Below are positions 11,954 to 24,439 of a stretch of 64,000 bases of DNA, one piece after another. Numbering within the stretch: position 1 is the first letter of the stretch; every line of letters starts with the position of its first letter. Source of the stretch: Cryptomeria japonica (Eukaryota; Streptophyta; Pinopsida; Cupressales; Cupressaceae); the NCBI RefSeq assembly GCF_030272615.1, contig NC_081409.1, positions 20,462,260-20,526,259 on the forward strand. The letters are read 5' to 3'. Position numbers and translations under genes: made by a program. The notes under the pieces are model-generated. The model worked only from the letters and a program-made list of their open reading frames with translations. It searched no databases and was not told the DNA's origin.

Positions 11954-12720
11954 ATCTTCTCCTTTACTTTAGTTGTGTGGGATAAAGGGGGTCACCTCTT
12001 CCTTGTAACCACTTCTAACCCGCACCAAATTTTCATCAATGCCTCTACCCCCAAGGGATAAAGCTATCCTTGCTTTTTTGAATTACCCCACCTTCTCGGA
12101 AAGCATGCTTAGTCTACCTTCTTCTTATTCGCTTTGGTGAGCCACAGGGCCCTTTGATTTAATACTTGTGACACCCCACTAGCCTGCATTGTATTTTCTT
12201 TAGCTTTCTGACTCCTGCGGGGTAAAGATGCCTTAGTCATTCGTTGTATCCCACTATCCCGTTGGAGAACTCTGTCTTCATATTTTCTTGAGCCCATAGG
12301 GAAACCTACTTGTTTCTTTATTAGACTCCCTCCACTTGCCCACAACCATACTTTTATTGGCTTATGATCCATGCGAGACAACTTTACTCTTAGCATCTTG
12401 GTGTACCTCGCTATCCCGCAGAGAAAATTACCTTTTAGATGGTTGTGCATGGGACTTTTACTTGTTACATAGCATATATCCCACCATCCCACGAGATAAA
12501 ATTATATGTGAATGAGGCTTGCGGGGTAACAATTCTTCTTTGTTGACTCACACCCTGTTGTCCCACAACGTGCATCTCCACTTAACAAAGACCTTGCAGG
12601 GTGGGATTTCTTCCTCATTGACACTTATCCCACTACCCCACAACACTTTGGTGGGTGTAAAGTGGACCTTATGGGGTAAGGAAGAAGGGCATAAAACCTA
12701 GACCCTGCCATCCTGCAAGA
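11954..12720. repeat. Degenerate tandem array with CCCGC / GCGGGG cores
   Basis: Diverged copies of a module that pairs a (T/A)CCCACTATCCCGC-like word with a GCGGGGTAAA-like word recur about every 35 to 80 bases (near 12170, 12215, 12245, 12410, 12480, 12515, 12560, 12595, 12630 and 12700). The same words occur left of the solo LTR at 10640..10735, so the solo LTR interrupted a pre-existing array. The 127-codon minus-strand frame at 12109..12492 runs through the repeat and is not called as a gene. Confidence 0.5.
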
Positions 12721-15226
12721 CTTGGATTTCTCTAGGCCAACACTTAAGCGATCAATTTAGCACGTGAGGATTAAGTGAGGCTAATGAGGCCGTAGGACTT
12801 AGAAAAAATTTAAAACTTTCCCCTCATATGAAAAAGTGATCGGCCCAAAATCAAATACCTAGCACATAGGATCGGTCAAAACACGATAAGAACCCCTTCA
12901 GACGATGATTTAAAAACTTTCAACCTGCCATAACCGGTCAACTATGGATTAGAAAAATAAAGAAGGTTTCTATACTAAGGCACACGAAGCTTAAACCCTT
13001 CCAACCAGTTGAAGAAACCTAACCATAGGGAATCTAGGAGACCAAAAGAGTAGAGATAAAAGAAAAAATTGACACTCATAACAAAGTGTGTAGACCTCAC
13101 CTCTCTCCACATCCCCATCATCCTCATCGTCATCCACATTTGAATCTACATCATTCGTTTCCCCTACAATAGCCAGCCCTCTATAAACCCTACCATCACT
13201 CTTCTTCCACTTGCTCCCGCCCATCATTGGCCCCCTTTCATGATGGATTAATGCGATAATCCGAGTTAGTAGTTAGATTTTAAAATTTTTTGGTTTTCTC
13301 ATATGGTTGCTTCTTTTTTCTCTCCTTTGACTATGTAGTCTTTTTCATCTTCGTCTTGTTAACTGTGTGCCTCCTTTCCTAGACACCTTGCATCTCTTTA
13401 TCTTGTCTTGGGCTGCAAATTAACATCTATTGTGTCCTTTGGCTCTCTCTCAACATGATGATGGATTACAAAGTGTGATCTGAAATGTCGATTCAAAAAT
13501 TTGCACACAATGAAACTAGAAGCAACATTATTTTTAACAATTTTTTATCTTCTAGCTAGTCACCGCGTGTACCTATGGTGGTGTGTTATTCATATTGTGT
13601 ATATGTGACGTGCTTAGGCTAGCTAGATTGTGTAAATGTGTTTCATCCACATGCTAATAACTTTGTGTATATGTGAAACATCGATGAGTTTTTTGCTGTA
13701 TGTACGTATTATTTTTGTGTGAACCAATTATATTATGCATATTTGACACATTCATGAGATATTCAAATTGTGTATATTTGATGTATGCATGAAATTGTCA
13801 CTATGTATGTATATGTGATGTTTGTATTAGCTACTTGCTATGTGGTTTTATGTGTGTTCATAAATCGATGGTGGCTTTAATCTAACGTTTGATTGGTACG
13901 CATTTTCTATCATAACTTTGTGTGTGGATTGAATTGGAAGCATAAGATCAATTAATGGTTCTGATTTAAAACTAAGATCAAATATCTCATATCTAAGAGG
14001 ATAAAGTTTCTATATTTTAAGTGTACAAACTATGGATCCCTTGATCTCTGAAAGGGGATACGTAGGAAAGACCATCACAAATGAATGCTCAAGGTATAGG
14101 TTTGGATCTAAGGAATACCTTAAAATATTGAGATCTTACCATATTTAGTTCAAGAAAATAGATTGTGGCATAAGGTTGTTACCATTGCTATGGTTGATAA
14201 GGTTACAAAGCTAACACTCTAAATTAGATAAAAGTTGTCTGATCAATTAATTTGGTATTTAATGTGTACTAATACAACAAGAAATGGTCATAACTAGAAT
14301 AATAATAACAAATTCATGAAAAATAATATTATTTAATTTTTTCACATACTTCAATGACAAAATATGCTAACAAAAAATAGATCAAAAGATAACTTATGAA
14401 CTAAGTTACCCAACATTTTTAGATTAGATATTTACATAAAAGAATGACAACATGTAAAGTTAATTTAACTTACCCAACATTATTAGATTAGACATATCAT
14501 TTTATTAGAAACATGTGAAATATTATAATTGATTGGACTTTACTATTAAGAGCCATTTGGAAGGGCATCCATCCTTGAAAAAGCCCTTTCCTTTCCTTTT
14601 CTAATCATCTCTGGATGCAACATGAACCTATTAAGCAAAATATTTAGAGTTGTTTGCAGTAGCGAGGATAGATATTCCTTGTAGAAATAAGTAAAAAGTT
14701 TAGACTTATTTTATAAATGATAATATAGACATTTATTTATTACAATTCATATAAAATGATATTCAAAATTCATTTTTAGATAACTTAGAATGTTCAATGA
14801 GAACTCTGTGCATAGACACTTTTAGTCCACAGCCATCATTGTGATACTAGGATAGGATAAACTAGTAAAAGGAACATGCATAAATAAGATTAAAAAAACA
14901 ACAAACTAGCTAGTGAGAATGTGATAAGCCCTGCAAAACTGTGGGATTCCAATCATCCTGTTGGATGAAGTTCAGCTACAGCAATCCTCCATATCTATAC
15001 CCATCATAATAACGTGTAGTTGCTTGAGATATGTCAAGTAGACTTTAATCATGCACCCAATTCAATAATATAGGACACAAGATAACTCCTTAAAGTCACA
15101 TATAACAATAAAGTCATCTAAACAATGAAAGCAACACCAGTGAGAAGCAGAGAGATCCCGATCATCGAATATTATGTTTTGAACTTTAAGGCTATGATAA
15201 CAGACACTCAAGATATTTCAGTGACA
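12721..15226. other. Intergenic DNA downstream of the DUF1218 gene
   Basis: AT-rich, with no supported gene. Two items are visible. A minus-strand 78-codon frame (12991..13227) begins MMGGSKWKKSDGRVYRG and contains an acidic DDDEDDGD run; I do not recognise it. A minus-strand stretch at about 14541..14632 follows an acceptor-like TTTTGCTTAATAG and reads FMLHPEMIRKGKERAFSRMD before a stop; it could be an exon relic but has no partner exon. The rest, including the TGTATATGTGA-type words at 13590..13830, looks like ordinary spacer. Confidence 0.4.
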
Positions 15227-17469
15227 TCACCTCCAAGTTGAACTCTGTCTAGGATCTGCTAGTGCTGGTCGATTGATTTGCTGTGAGCCTTCCATGTATT
15301 GGGGATTCTCATAATATTGGGTGTATGCATTTTCAGGCACAAAAACAGGTTGGGTATTTTGTGTTCCAGACTGTGATTGTGTCATAGAAACATCTTGATT
15401 CTCATGCATCCAAGCAGCTGAATTCTTAACAGCAGATGCAATTGTATAGTAGATAATGTCCAGTACTACAGTCACCAAAGACAACACTGCTCCTCCTGCA
15501 AACACCCCAGTCTTTACCACATAACAATAGGTAGAGAAAAAGGCCTCATCTTCATTGTGCTGGTCATTTAGAGCAGCTCCAGCCAGAAGGACACTGAATG
15601 AAATTATGAATGTAACCCTGTACACAGATATCTCAACAGTCATACAATCTTGAAAATCAAATTCTATTATCGCATGTTCTCATGCGGCTGTTTAAGTGCA
15701 ATTTCTGTTTAAAATTAAGCGGCCAGAGTGTTCACATGCAATTTTTTAATTAAGAGTAAAGGATAAATTGGAATCTTTTCCTATTTAAGTGGGGCAGCGG
15801 CTGCTTAAAACTTAAAAATAAGCTTTGAAAAAAAGGGGGGGCTGGAAATAAGCAGCAACTGCTTATTGAGAAGATTGACATGTGGCTCTCCAAAACAATT
15901 TCCCTCTTTTTATTTGTTTTCAATTAGCAGCAAAATTTTACATTCATGGGGCCACCAGCTTCACAAATTAATGCTAAAAAAATTGAGCAGCGGCTGCTAG
16001 CCAAAATAAGCTAAGCAGCCGCATGGGGACCTGTCCTTAAAATGTGAATCCAAAAGCAAGAAGCTAAAATAACCTAAGAGGACTTAAAGTGTTTAACTTT
16101 AAATAATCATTCTTCTCAATTATAATGAGGGGAAAAAATGAAAATCCGAAACATGATTAAGGATGTTGGATGTGAGTTTTTTTCATAATATGTTGATTAA
16201 GTGATAATGTTGTTGTTATGACCACCAAAGTTCAAACCCTCACTGGACTGCAAGACTTGTACCCTAAATTAGAAGGGGCAATCTAAGCCAGTGCAATAAA
16301 GCACTGAAGTCACAGTAAGTGGTAACAAAAAATGGAAATAGTTATCAGCAAAATCCAATTGAGGAAGGACCTGACGATTAGGCCCAACATCATAGTCATG
16401 AAAAATATGATTCAAGAATATAGGAGTTGGCCAACGGTCTTTGCAGAGACATAAATACACTTAAAAGATAAAAGATATGGCTCAAACTTATAGGAGATGC
16501 ACAACAGAGTACTTTATAACTTTGAAAAAAGTTGAACAGAAAGTACATTTACACACCAGGAAAGAATGAGGCATATGATGGCAATGCTAGTGTTCAAGGG
16601 TGCCTGATAATGAACATGCCTTCCACAACAGAGACAACCAGCTGCAACATTTGTAACCAACTGAGCCATCATTAGAGCCAATGCTGCAACCACCCCCATT
16701 GCAAAGGCAGGACTCCTTGGATATGTGCATCTCCCACTTTCATTCAGTCTCACTTCATCAGCCTGTGAATCAGCCTTAACAGTTATTTTTTTAAAAACTC
16801 ATTGCAAATCCTCACCAATCCTAACCTAGCAGTTGTTTTCCTCAGTTTCATCAGAATTCCTGATCATCAAATTAACAGTTATGTCTTGTTGATCTCACAC
16901 AAATTCTTCATACATTCTCTTGCAAATACTGAATGTGCAGTGAAACACCATACAAGTGAAACATTATCTACCAGATTAAGGGATTCATTATGATGAGGGT
17001 TTGTAATTATCGACCGAAAATATGGGATTCATCATGATCATGATAAGGGTTTGTAATTCTAGCCATTTTCTCTTCTCTGATTCTTTATCTTTTCCATAAT
17101 AGATCATGGAGTGTGATAACAACACAATTGAATCCAGAAATAACAGCAAACAACTGACACATGACCCACAAGAATCCGGAATTCCCATGAATTCTAAAGT
17201 GTAACAAATCCATCAGCCCAAACAAACTGAAATTGCAGAACCGTTGCATTAGGTTTTCCAAAGAATGAAATTAGTCTAATGCTTTCAATTTTCCAGATAC
17301 AAAACAATCTCAGAAACTAACAAAAGACAATGGATATGAGAACTGACAAAGATATGCTTGTAGGAGTGCTTACCTTGTTATGCTTTGCTTCAGCTGCAAT
17401 GCCTAATACAAAAGCTATCATACCCAAAACACCCACTAGAATGCAAATCCATGCCACTGATTTCTTCAT
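15227..17469 (-). CDS. DUF1218 / MODIFYING WALL LIGNIN-like four-helix membrane protein (three exons)
   Basis: Exons join as 17374..17469, 16557..16762 and 15227..15617 with GT..AG introns of 611 and 939 bases and consistent phases (0, then 2), giving 230 residues. The start is the ATG at 17469, where MKKSVAWICILVGVLGMIAF gives an N-terminal hydrophobic helix (residues 5 to 27). Further helices lie at about 51 to 76, 90 to 117 and 138 to 162. Cysteines at 44, 75, 77, 78 and 132 and the LSW..F..LLAGAALND segment after helix 3 are typical of the DUF1218 family. Members of that family studied in Arabidopsis (MWL-1 and MWL-2) affect lignin content; that is family knowledge, not shown here. The C-terminal tail of about 68 residues is hydrophilic and Gln/Tyr-rich. 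All three exons are open, so it is probably functional. Exact donor and acceptor choices are my reading. Confidence 0.85.
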
Positions 17470-18560
17470 CTTTGGCTAAAACTCTGCAATTTGAGCTCTA
17501 CTTTAGAGTACACTGTGAAGAAAGTTTTGACAATTCTATGAATGAGGGATGTTACCTCAAGTTAACTAGGATTTCTCTGGCTGCATATTACCTGTTCATC
17601 TCTTTTTAGCATGTACATGTTCAGTATCTTACGTATTTCCATAAGCTTTCATATCACAAACTTTCTAACTGAATTCTGTACCACAAACTTTCCAAAATAC
17701 AAACAGAAGAAACTCTATATGCTATTCCCCATTGAATTGGAAAGCCATAGTTATGTGTGACTTGATTATGATGGCCACTGAACAAATGCTTTAGAGTCCA
17801 CTTAGAAGAGTGGTGATTGGGAAAAAGTATGTGGTTTTAAATGCACATTAAAAGATTGCAAACAGAACATATCAGTACAAGTTTGTAGTAAAGAACTTGC
17901 ATAAAGTTTTGAATACCCAAAAGTTATTCATTAATATATGGGGCCTCTCCTGCATGCCCATTTGATTGCTGTTGATGGAGATATGACTTGGTGACAACTT
18001 AGCAAGGAAATGCCATGATGGGTATTTTGAGTTTAATTACTTTAGCTTATTGTTAAACAAGTTTAGGCAGATCAGATATTTCTTACCTTGAGTAAAGGCC
18101 TTAAAAAAGCTATGGAAGTTACAAATGACTGCAGATGCTTTTGGAAAGGTGGTTGAATTTTTAACAAACCAAAGCACAGTACAAAATGAAAATAATATAA
18201 TGGCAACCAGCTAAGAGAGATTAGCTACTGTCATTTGTCCTCCTAAAAGGATACTTTCATGATAAAGCCTGTCTTCATATAAACAGTGAACACATGGAGT
18301 TATATTATCTTAATTTGTTATTTGTGGTGTTACTACTCGGATATGTTGCAAACCATCTTGCAAACTCTTTTACTTCAGAGACTAACAATTAGGCCCAAGA
18401 AAAGTAGCTAAACGATATTGGTCTAGAGGAGATCTATATATTTAAAATAGAGGAGATCTATAGAGGAGATCTATATATTTAAAATGGATGTTAGATGGTA
18501 TTTATTTATCAAATAATTTTGATTTTTTTTAATTGCATTAATATGAGATCAATACAAGTT
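17470..18560. other. Upstream region of the DUF1218 gene
   Basis: This is the 5' flank of the minus-strand gene and should hold its promoter, but I see no convincing TATA box at the usual distance. A 25-base phrase (AGAGGAGATCTATATATTTA plus five bases) is repeated directly at about 18425 and 18459. No other gene is supported. Confidence 0.4.
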
Positions 18561-18589
18561 TCTTAGTAGCAAACATACTATAAATCATT

Positions 18590-18985
18590 TATAGAAGATC
18601 AAGAGTCACTATTTAGAAATGTACTTTTATTTTAAAACCACCTCTATATTAGAAACCAACTATGGAAGACCAAGAATCTCTATTTATAAATCCATTTTTA
18701 TTTTAAAACCACCTCCATATTAGAAATCAACTACGGAAGACCAAGAGTCACAAATTAGAATTCCGCTCCAGATGTCCCTATGAGAAATCGATCTTGGGTT
18801 TCCATAATGAAAAATCAATATTTTAATCAATTAAGCTCAACACCTTGCACAATAACTATGGAAGATTAAGAGTCACAAATTAGAATTCCACTTCAGTTGT
18901 CCCTATAGGGAATTGAACTTGGGTCTTTATAATGAAAATCTAATATTTTAACGAATTAAGCTCAATGCCTAGCACAATAATGCTA
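18590..18985 (-). repeat. Two tandem tRNA-derived SINE-like copies
   Basis: Two similar units lie head to tail. Read on the minus strand, each starts with a tRNA-like head: an A-box-like GAGCTTAATT(C/G)GTTAAAA (head 1 near 18955..18970, head 2 near 18828..18842), about 35 bases further a B-box-like AGTTCAATTCC (18909..18919) or AGATCGATTTC (18784..18795), then a shared body containing GGAATTCTAATTTGTGACTC and CTTCCATAGTT. The second unit has a longer body with two copies of an AAAACCACCTC.ATATTAGAA phrase (near 18640 and 18705). A- and B-box spacing supports RNA polymerase III origin. No clean target duplication was found. The family name is unknown to me. Confidence 0.5.
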
Positions 18986-19513
18986 GTTTTTAGAAAACTA
19001 AATATATTTTATTGATGTTTTTAGTAATTATTAGAGATTAAAATATATATATAATGATTTGAAAGTCTACATTGAAATTACTTTCATTTAAGAAAAGGGT
19101 TTCTATTAAAATTAATATATTTAAATAATTTTTTTAAAACAAATAGATGATGAGAATAAAGGTGTTTTATTAAAAAAGTAAACAAACTTAAAATATAGTA
19201 GTAGTAAGCTTTAAGATTTATTATATGTATTTTTTGATGAATATTAGTCATGTCATTAATAAAGATAAAGTACACTACTCACAAAAAAGATGTAAGGGAA
19301 TACGAGATCACCCTTCAAGAGTCAAATAGGCAAAGCCCAGATAGCCAAAAAATACATTAAACATAGGCCAAGCCTAGAGAGCAGAAAACACAAATAACAA
19401 CCACTAAGTGGCTAAAACAGTGGTCGAGGGAGGCGGATCTCTATCATCTTTAGGACCTCATACATTAGTGGGGTTAGGGTTATAGTTTGGGAGGGACCAT
19501 TGTTCTTCAATAG
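18986..19513. other. AT-rich spacer and possible antisense LINE tail
   Basis: AT-rich to about 19270. From there to 19513 the minus strand reads TTTTTGGCTATCTGGGCTTTG-like text (ending near 19330) that resembles the 3' untranslated end of plant LINEs. This is weak. The 19514 element was inserted at the right edge of this segment, so the same host sequence continues after 26180. Confidence 0.3.
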
Positions 19514-21994
19514 TGTAACAGAGGAAATTTTCTACCTCAAGGATGATGAATCCTAGAGAACAATTCCACCCTCTGATACTTCACTCCAACTAGCGCTAAG
19601 GTGAGCTAGCGGATGCAATTAATAAATTGAAACAATTAACTGCAATTTGAGGTTCTCAAATGACTCTACCCAACCTCTGTCCCGAGGACGAGCACACAGA
19701 TCTGGGACACCAACGCGACGCATTGTCGTCCTGTACGAACGAGGTACAAAAGTCGTAGAGATAGTTCAAGATGCAATTATAATTTGATAAAAACATAGAA
19801 AATGATAAAACTAGACTAACAGATGCAGACTACGAAATAATAATTAAAGTAAAGTGGAATGAATGAGATGAGAGAGACTCACAATCGGTCCACAATTGGA
19901 GCCTCCCACAAAAGCATATACTCTTCCACGAACATCTACCTGCACACAAGCAAGAGAGAAAATGTTGGGGGTTGTGTTTTGAAGCCTGTCTAAGTCAGAT
20001 CCCTATTTTGGTGTTTCCACCTCCATGGACAACCCAAATAAAAGCCACAGGGAAAATAAATGATAAAGGGAACTGGAAAATAATGCAAGACAAGGAACGA
20101 TAATATGTAAATCAAAAGGAGGAAAGTGTTAGCAACAACCAAGAAGGAAAACTGAGGGGGTGGGGGGTGGGGAGGGTTAAATCAGTTTTCACCGGATTAT
20201 AAATTTTAAGCCCAATCTCAGATCTAAACAACTGCAACAAGAATAAAGATAAACACAATAGCACCAACACACATAACACCAAGATTTTGATGTGGAAAAC
20301 TCAGTTGGGAACCTACCCACAATAAGATGACACTCTGCAGTAGTATGTACAAATATTACAATGGGGAATGCACATGCATTCAAGCACACTACCTAGAGCT
20401 CACTGCTCAAAATAAGATGACCCATAAGGCTACAACCCTTAGGGAAGGTTCACTACCTTATAATAAGTTCAGATTACAATCTGGATTACATGAATTGCGA
20501 ATATAGCATCTCCTTATGCCTGATGATAGTTTTGATTAAGCACATTTGTCTGCCCAACAATAATCTCTGCTCAATACACCACACCAAAAGATAAATTACC
20601 TTATGCACCACATACACCACTCTCTGATAATTCAGACACAACATCGACACCTAAATTTCATGACTATACCACCTATATATACAATTCATCAACCTTGACT
20701 ACAAGGTCGGCCAAACCCTCAAACCTCAATTACAAAATTACATCACATGATACATATGTGAACCACCAGACCAATATAATGATATACATGAAATAACATG
20801 GACCTAAATCAAATCTGCAAACATGCATCACCACTAAAAATCTTGCCAAGATCAATTGCAACATGCTACACCACCAAGAATACCGCATAACATGAAGAAT
20901 ATCACCGAATCAACAAAATCACCAAGAACACGCATAAGAATCAATGCGGACCACCAAGACAAATAGGAAATGATCAGGAATCACCCAGAGGAACATTAGA
21001 ACCATCTGCAATAGCTACACCAACACCATTTATGCAAATCTTCATCGATCAACACGCTACCTCACAGGAACACTCGACAACAACAATTCGGACTAGAAAG
21101 ATAACTTGTGGAGCGCCAAATCATGAACCATCTAAACTAAAGATACACATGAACATCAAAAACATTTTCCCAAAACCATAGCCAAATATATGATCATACC
21201 GGAGCTCACTGGATCAAACACCAAACTCTATCAACCACTGCACAGAAAAACTAAACTATAAACCGGATCAAATAATATGATCAAGCAATCTCCTGGATCA
21301 CTAAAACCAATAAGGAATGAAGTAGAGATACTGGAGATACTTCATTACTAAACCACAAATCCTCAATCCAACAAAATCAATTCTATGCAATCATCAGAAC
21401 ACCAAACAGATCTCTGCAACACAAGAATATGTTAACATCAATGACAACAGCATATCCTAGCTGCAACAATATCCAACAAAAAGGATGAGTAACTCTCCTT
21501 TTTAAGATGCTTGTGAAAATGATGTCATGAGCTCTTTGTAGAGCTACAACAATGATAGTCTTCACAAGATAAATTGTGAATGTTGTCCAAAGAGATTGCC
21601 AAGAGCTTCAACCTGTAAGAAAAATCAATTTTGCCCAAAAGAAATCCCCCGAAATGCCTTCAAATGTGATAGATAAAGGCTCTGGAAGAAAACCTAATGT
21701 CTGTGATCGCATGCAAGGGCGTTACGATTCCTCCTAAGCACATGCATAATGCTCAAATGGTCACCTACGGACTATCAAATTCGTGAGATGTTAGCGTGTC
21801 ATGTGGATGTCTCCACGTCGTTCTAGATTCTCGAAGGTGACGGGTCGACAAAGTTGGTAAAAATATAGTTTTAAGATGACAAGGCGATCTCGATGGACAA
21901 AAGGACAAAGATGGCGACACATGACGTCCAATGATGTGATTAAAGATGTCATTTATTGCATTGAGTTGCATAGGGCATGATTTTTTATATTAAA
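19514..21994 (-). repeat. 3' LTR of the 19514..26175 element, interrupted by a solo LTR
   Basis: The copy begins TGTAACAGAGGAAATTTTC, parallel to TGTAATGGAGGAAATTTGC in the other LTR, and is colinear with it on both sides of the 20127..21478 insertion. Many single-base differences between the two LTRs are visible, so the element is not young. The last base of the terminal TTACA is changed (TTAAA), just before the polypurine tract. Confidence 0.75.
20127..21478 (-). mobile_element. Solo LTR, same copia family, nested in another LTR
   Basis: 1352 bases, TGTTAGCAACAACC.. to ..CAATATCCAACA in plus text (TGTTGGATATTG..GTTGCTAACA on the minus strand), matching the LTR at 27607..28805. Flanks are GAAAG (20122..20126) and AAAAG (21479..21483), a target duplication with one change. 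The undisturbed sister LTR reads AAGGAGAAAAGGATGAG at about 25650, which is the empty site and proves the boundaries. It carries the family TATA segment (ACCTATATATAC at about 20671). Confidence 0.88.
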
Positions 21995-22529
21995 TTTTGC
22001 CCCCTCTTTAGCAAGCATTTCTTTGCTGAGAGGTGCGAAGATAAAGTAGAGGAAGATAGAGAGTCATGATAGGGAGGTAGATTTCCACTGATCAGATGAG
22101 GTTGCCCCCAATGAGATGCAAATGAGATTTGGAATAGATATTGCTAACTGATACATTGCAAACATGCTAGCTACAGTCTAGCATATTGGATGGTAAGATA
22201 AAGGATAGATTTAAAATTGGTAAGATAGTGTAATAGAAATGAGCCTCGCTTTGGAGGAAAGCCCCTAGTTACGAAAAAGATACAAGATAAGCGGTCGTCG
22301 TGATATGAGATGTGTCGGTATGGATAGAAAAGTGCATATTTCTAGATAGTGATACGATAAGGTGAGATGTATGCCAGTATGGATGACCATACGAGACGAC
22401 AATGGGATAGATAGATTTTGCCAGCATGGGTAGCAATATGCTAGATAGTCATGTGATTGGGCGATCAAAGATAGATTTGGTAAGTAGTAGATTAGCCCTT
22501 ACCAAGGCAAACAAAATAGATAGATCAAA

Positions 22530-22655
22530 TGATTTTGCCCCCATCTAGACGAGAAAGATAAAGAAAAAGATCAAGTGGTTTGGCCCCCACCTAGGAAAAC
22601 ATGGAAAAGAAAAAGATTAAGTGGTTTGGTCCCCACCTAGGCAAACATGGAAAAG
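22530..22655. repeat. Short tandem repeat, about 46-base unit
   Basis: About two and a half copies of a unit reading AAGTGGTTTGG(C/T)CCCCACCTAGG followed by (A/C)AAACATGGAAAAG. A weaker first copy reads AAATGATTTTGCCCCCATCTAG. The CCCCACC core looks like duplicated polypurine-tract sequence (minus strand) inside the element interior. Confidence 0.55.
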
Positions 22656-23341
22656 TGATCAACAAGAAATGCTAATGCAAAAGACTAAATGACAAAAGTA
22701 GATTATGTGGAAATGAAAATATGATGGCCCTCCCTTAGAATGATATGCATGAAGGCATGTCAATCTAAGGAGAAGAGAAGTTGTGGCATGTCAACATAGC
22801 GAGATGTTTCCATGGAATGCCACCATCAGCATGTGACACAAAGATGTCCACAACATCATAAACGAAAGGCAAGAGGACACGGGGATCCAATAGTTTGGCA
22901 TCAGAACAAATGATAGTGAGAAGAAATATGCAATACAACTGTGAGATGGGTATATTGTCATAGCGCCAAAGTTCTCGAATTTGAGGAAGAGCACATAAAG
23001 ACAAAGATAAAATAAAAGTTTGTGTCAACATGAAAGAAGGCCAAATATGCCCCCAACATTTGCATCGTTCCCAAATAGCGAAAGAGCAAGATACGCCAGA
23101 TAGAAGAAATAGAGAGACAAATAGAAGAAGATGTACGACATAAAATCTCTCATATATGAGCACCTATGAAGTAGCTCAGATCCTCCAGGAGAGCACAATA
23201 GATAAAGATAGTCAACCTCGTGTATCCAAGTACTTATGCAGTAGTTTAGGTCCTCTGGGAGGGAACAAATAGATAAAGCAAGCACAGGGGAACACAAGCA
23301 AGTGCACACATAAAATGATGGAGAATAAAAAGTTAAATACT

Positions 23342-24439
23342 TTAAGGGTCATCCCTCAGGAGATCATCGTCCTCCCAATATAAATCATAGGGAGAAGGAG
23401 GATGGGCTCGGAGAGGGACCACCGCAAGAGATTCAACGAGCACCTCACAAGCGGCAAGGACAAGGGACGAAGCAGCAACAATATTTGCGCTACAGGCTCA
23501 GAAGAGGTGAGGGTCAACAATCGCGTGAAGATCATAGACAAGGCTGGGATGTCTTCCAAGGAGTCAACACATGCAAGCCTCTATAGAAAAAGTAGGTGAT
23601 TCACTCAAGGAATATGAAACAAGTACAAGAGTGTTGGCCTCTGGAAGAGGGGCAGTGACAAACTCAGGAGAAGGCGAGGCCTTATCAATCACACACATAG
23701 AAACAAGAAAACTGGTAGGCACTGAAATAGGCAGAGGAAGGGAGGAGGAACATACCTCTAAGGATTTTCGTGGTTGAAACTCTGGGATAAGGCTTTTCTT
23801 GAACTTGCATTTAGGTGGGACAGGAGCGACATGTCTCCTATCAATCGTGGCGGGCTAAAGGACCCCAAGAAAACTTTGGTACTGGAACAATTATGAAATA
23901 GGGAGAGCAGAAAGAGTTGTGCTAGACACCACCTATGTATGCAGCATATCAATGGGTCGAGACAATGGAGGCATGTCTGGAAGAGAGGTAATGGGAGGCC
24001 ACTCCAAAGAAGGAGCAATGAAAACCTGCACTTGTTTAAGGGGAGATTCATCAACAGGCCCCGAAGTGGTAGGAAGAAAAACTGAAGAGGTTGTACAGAC
24101 AAGAACATCTGAAGAATAGACTCTAAGGCAACAGGACTGGGTGCCACTAGAAAATGTAGTGCTAGTGCTAATCATATACATCTAAGTATTAGTGGAGGAA
24201 AAGGTTGAGCCACTAGACATACTCGTATAACCCAAGAGGGTAGATGAAGTAGTGATACTAGGAATAGTAGGCCTAGGATCAACCATGTGCACCATCGAAC
24301 CAGGCATACCAACACTAAGCTGAGGTCCATAGGTAATGGACTGGTCCTCCTGAGGAGAAGCATCAACCAAAGGCACATGTTTCTTGACAATCATAGATAA
24401 TGCCTTCAACATCTTCAGGCCTCTCTTGTCTAATATCAA
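23342..24439 (-). pseudogene. Decayed Ser/Pro/Thr-rich sense ORF of the non-autonomous element
   Basis: One minus-strand frame can be followed without a shift for about 366 codons, from 24439 to the TAA at 23342..23344. It is broken only by about six internal stops (for example at 24182 and 23933, and two TGA codons in the C-terminal third). It starts MILDKRGLKMLKALSMIVKK, becomes Ser/Thr/Pro-rich (SITTSSTLLGYTSMSSGSTF), has a basic patch KCKFKKSLIPEFQPRK, and ends YWEDDDLLRDDP. Traces continue upstream to about 24700 in a shifted frame. No known domain is recognised. It occupies the place that a 946-residue ORF holds in the 34409 element, but I could not show homology between the two. Confidence 0.5.

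Noticed and set aside
12109-12492. 127-codon minus-strand frame
   Set aside because: It runs through a degenerate tandem repeat, has no recognisable domain, and its neighbours in other frames are similarly open.
14541-14632. Acceptor-like site followed by an open minus-strand stretch (FMLHPEMIRKGKERAFSRMD)
   Set aside because: It is short, has no partner exon, and I do not recognise the protein. It is kept only as a note in the spacer entry.
22765-23309. Overlapping minus-strand frames rich in Leu/Ser/Phe (132, 67 and 94 codons)
   Set aside because: They overlap each other in different frames, lie in the non-coding part of the element interior, and look like translated low-complexity sequence.
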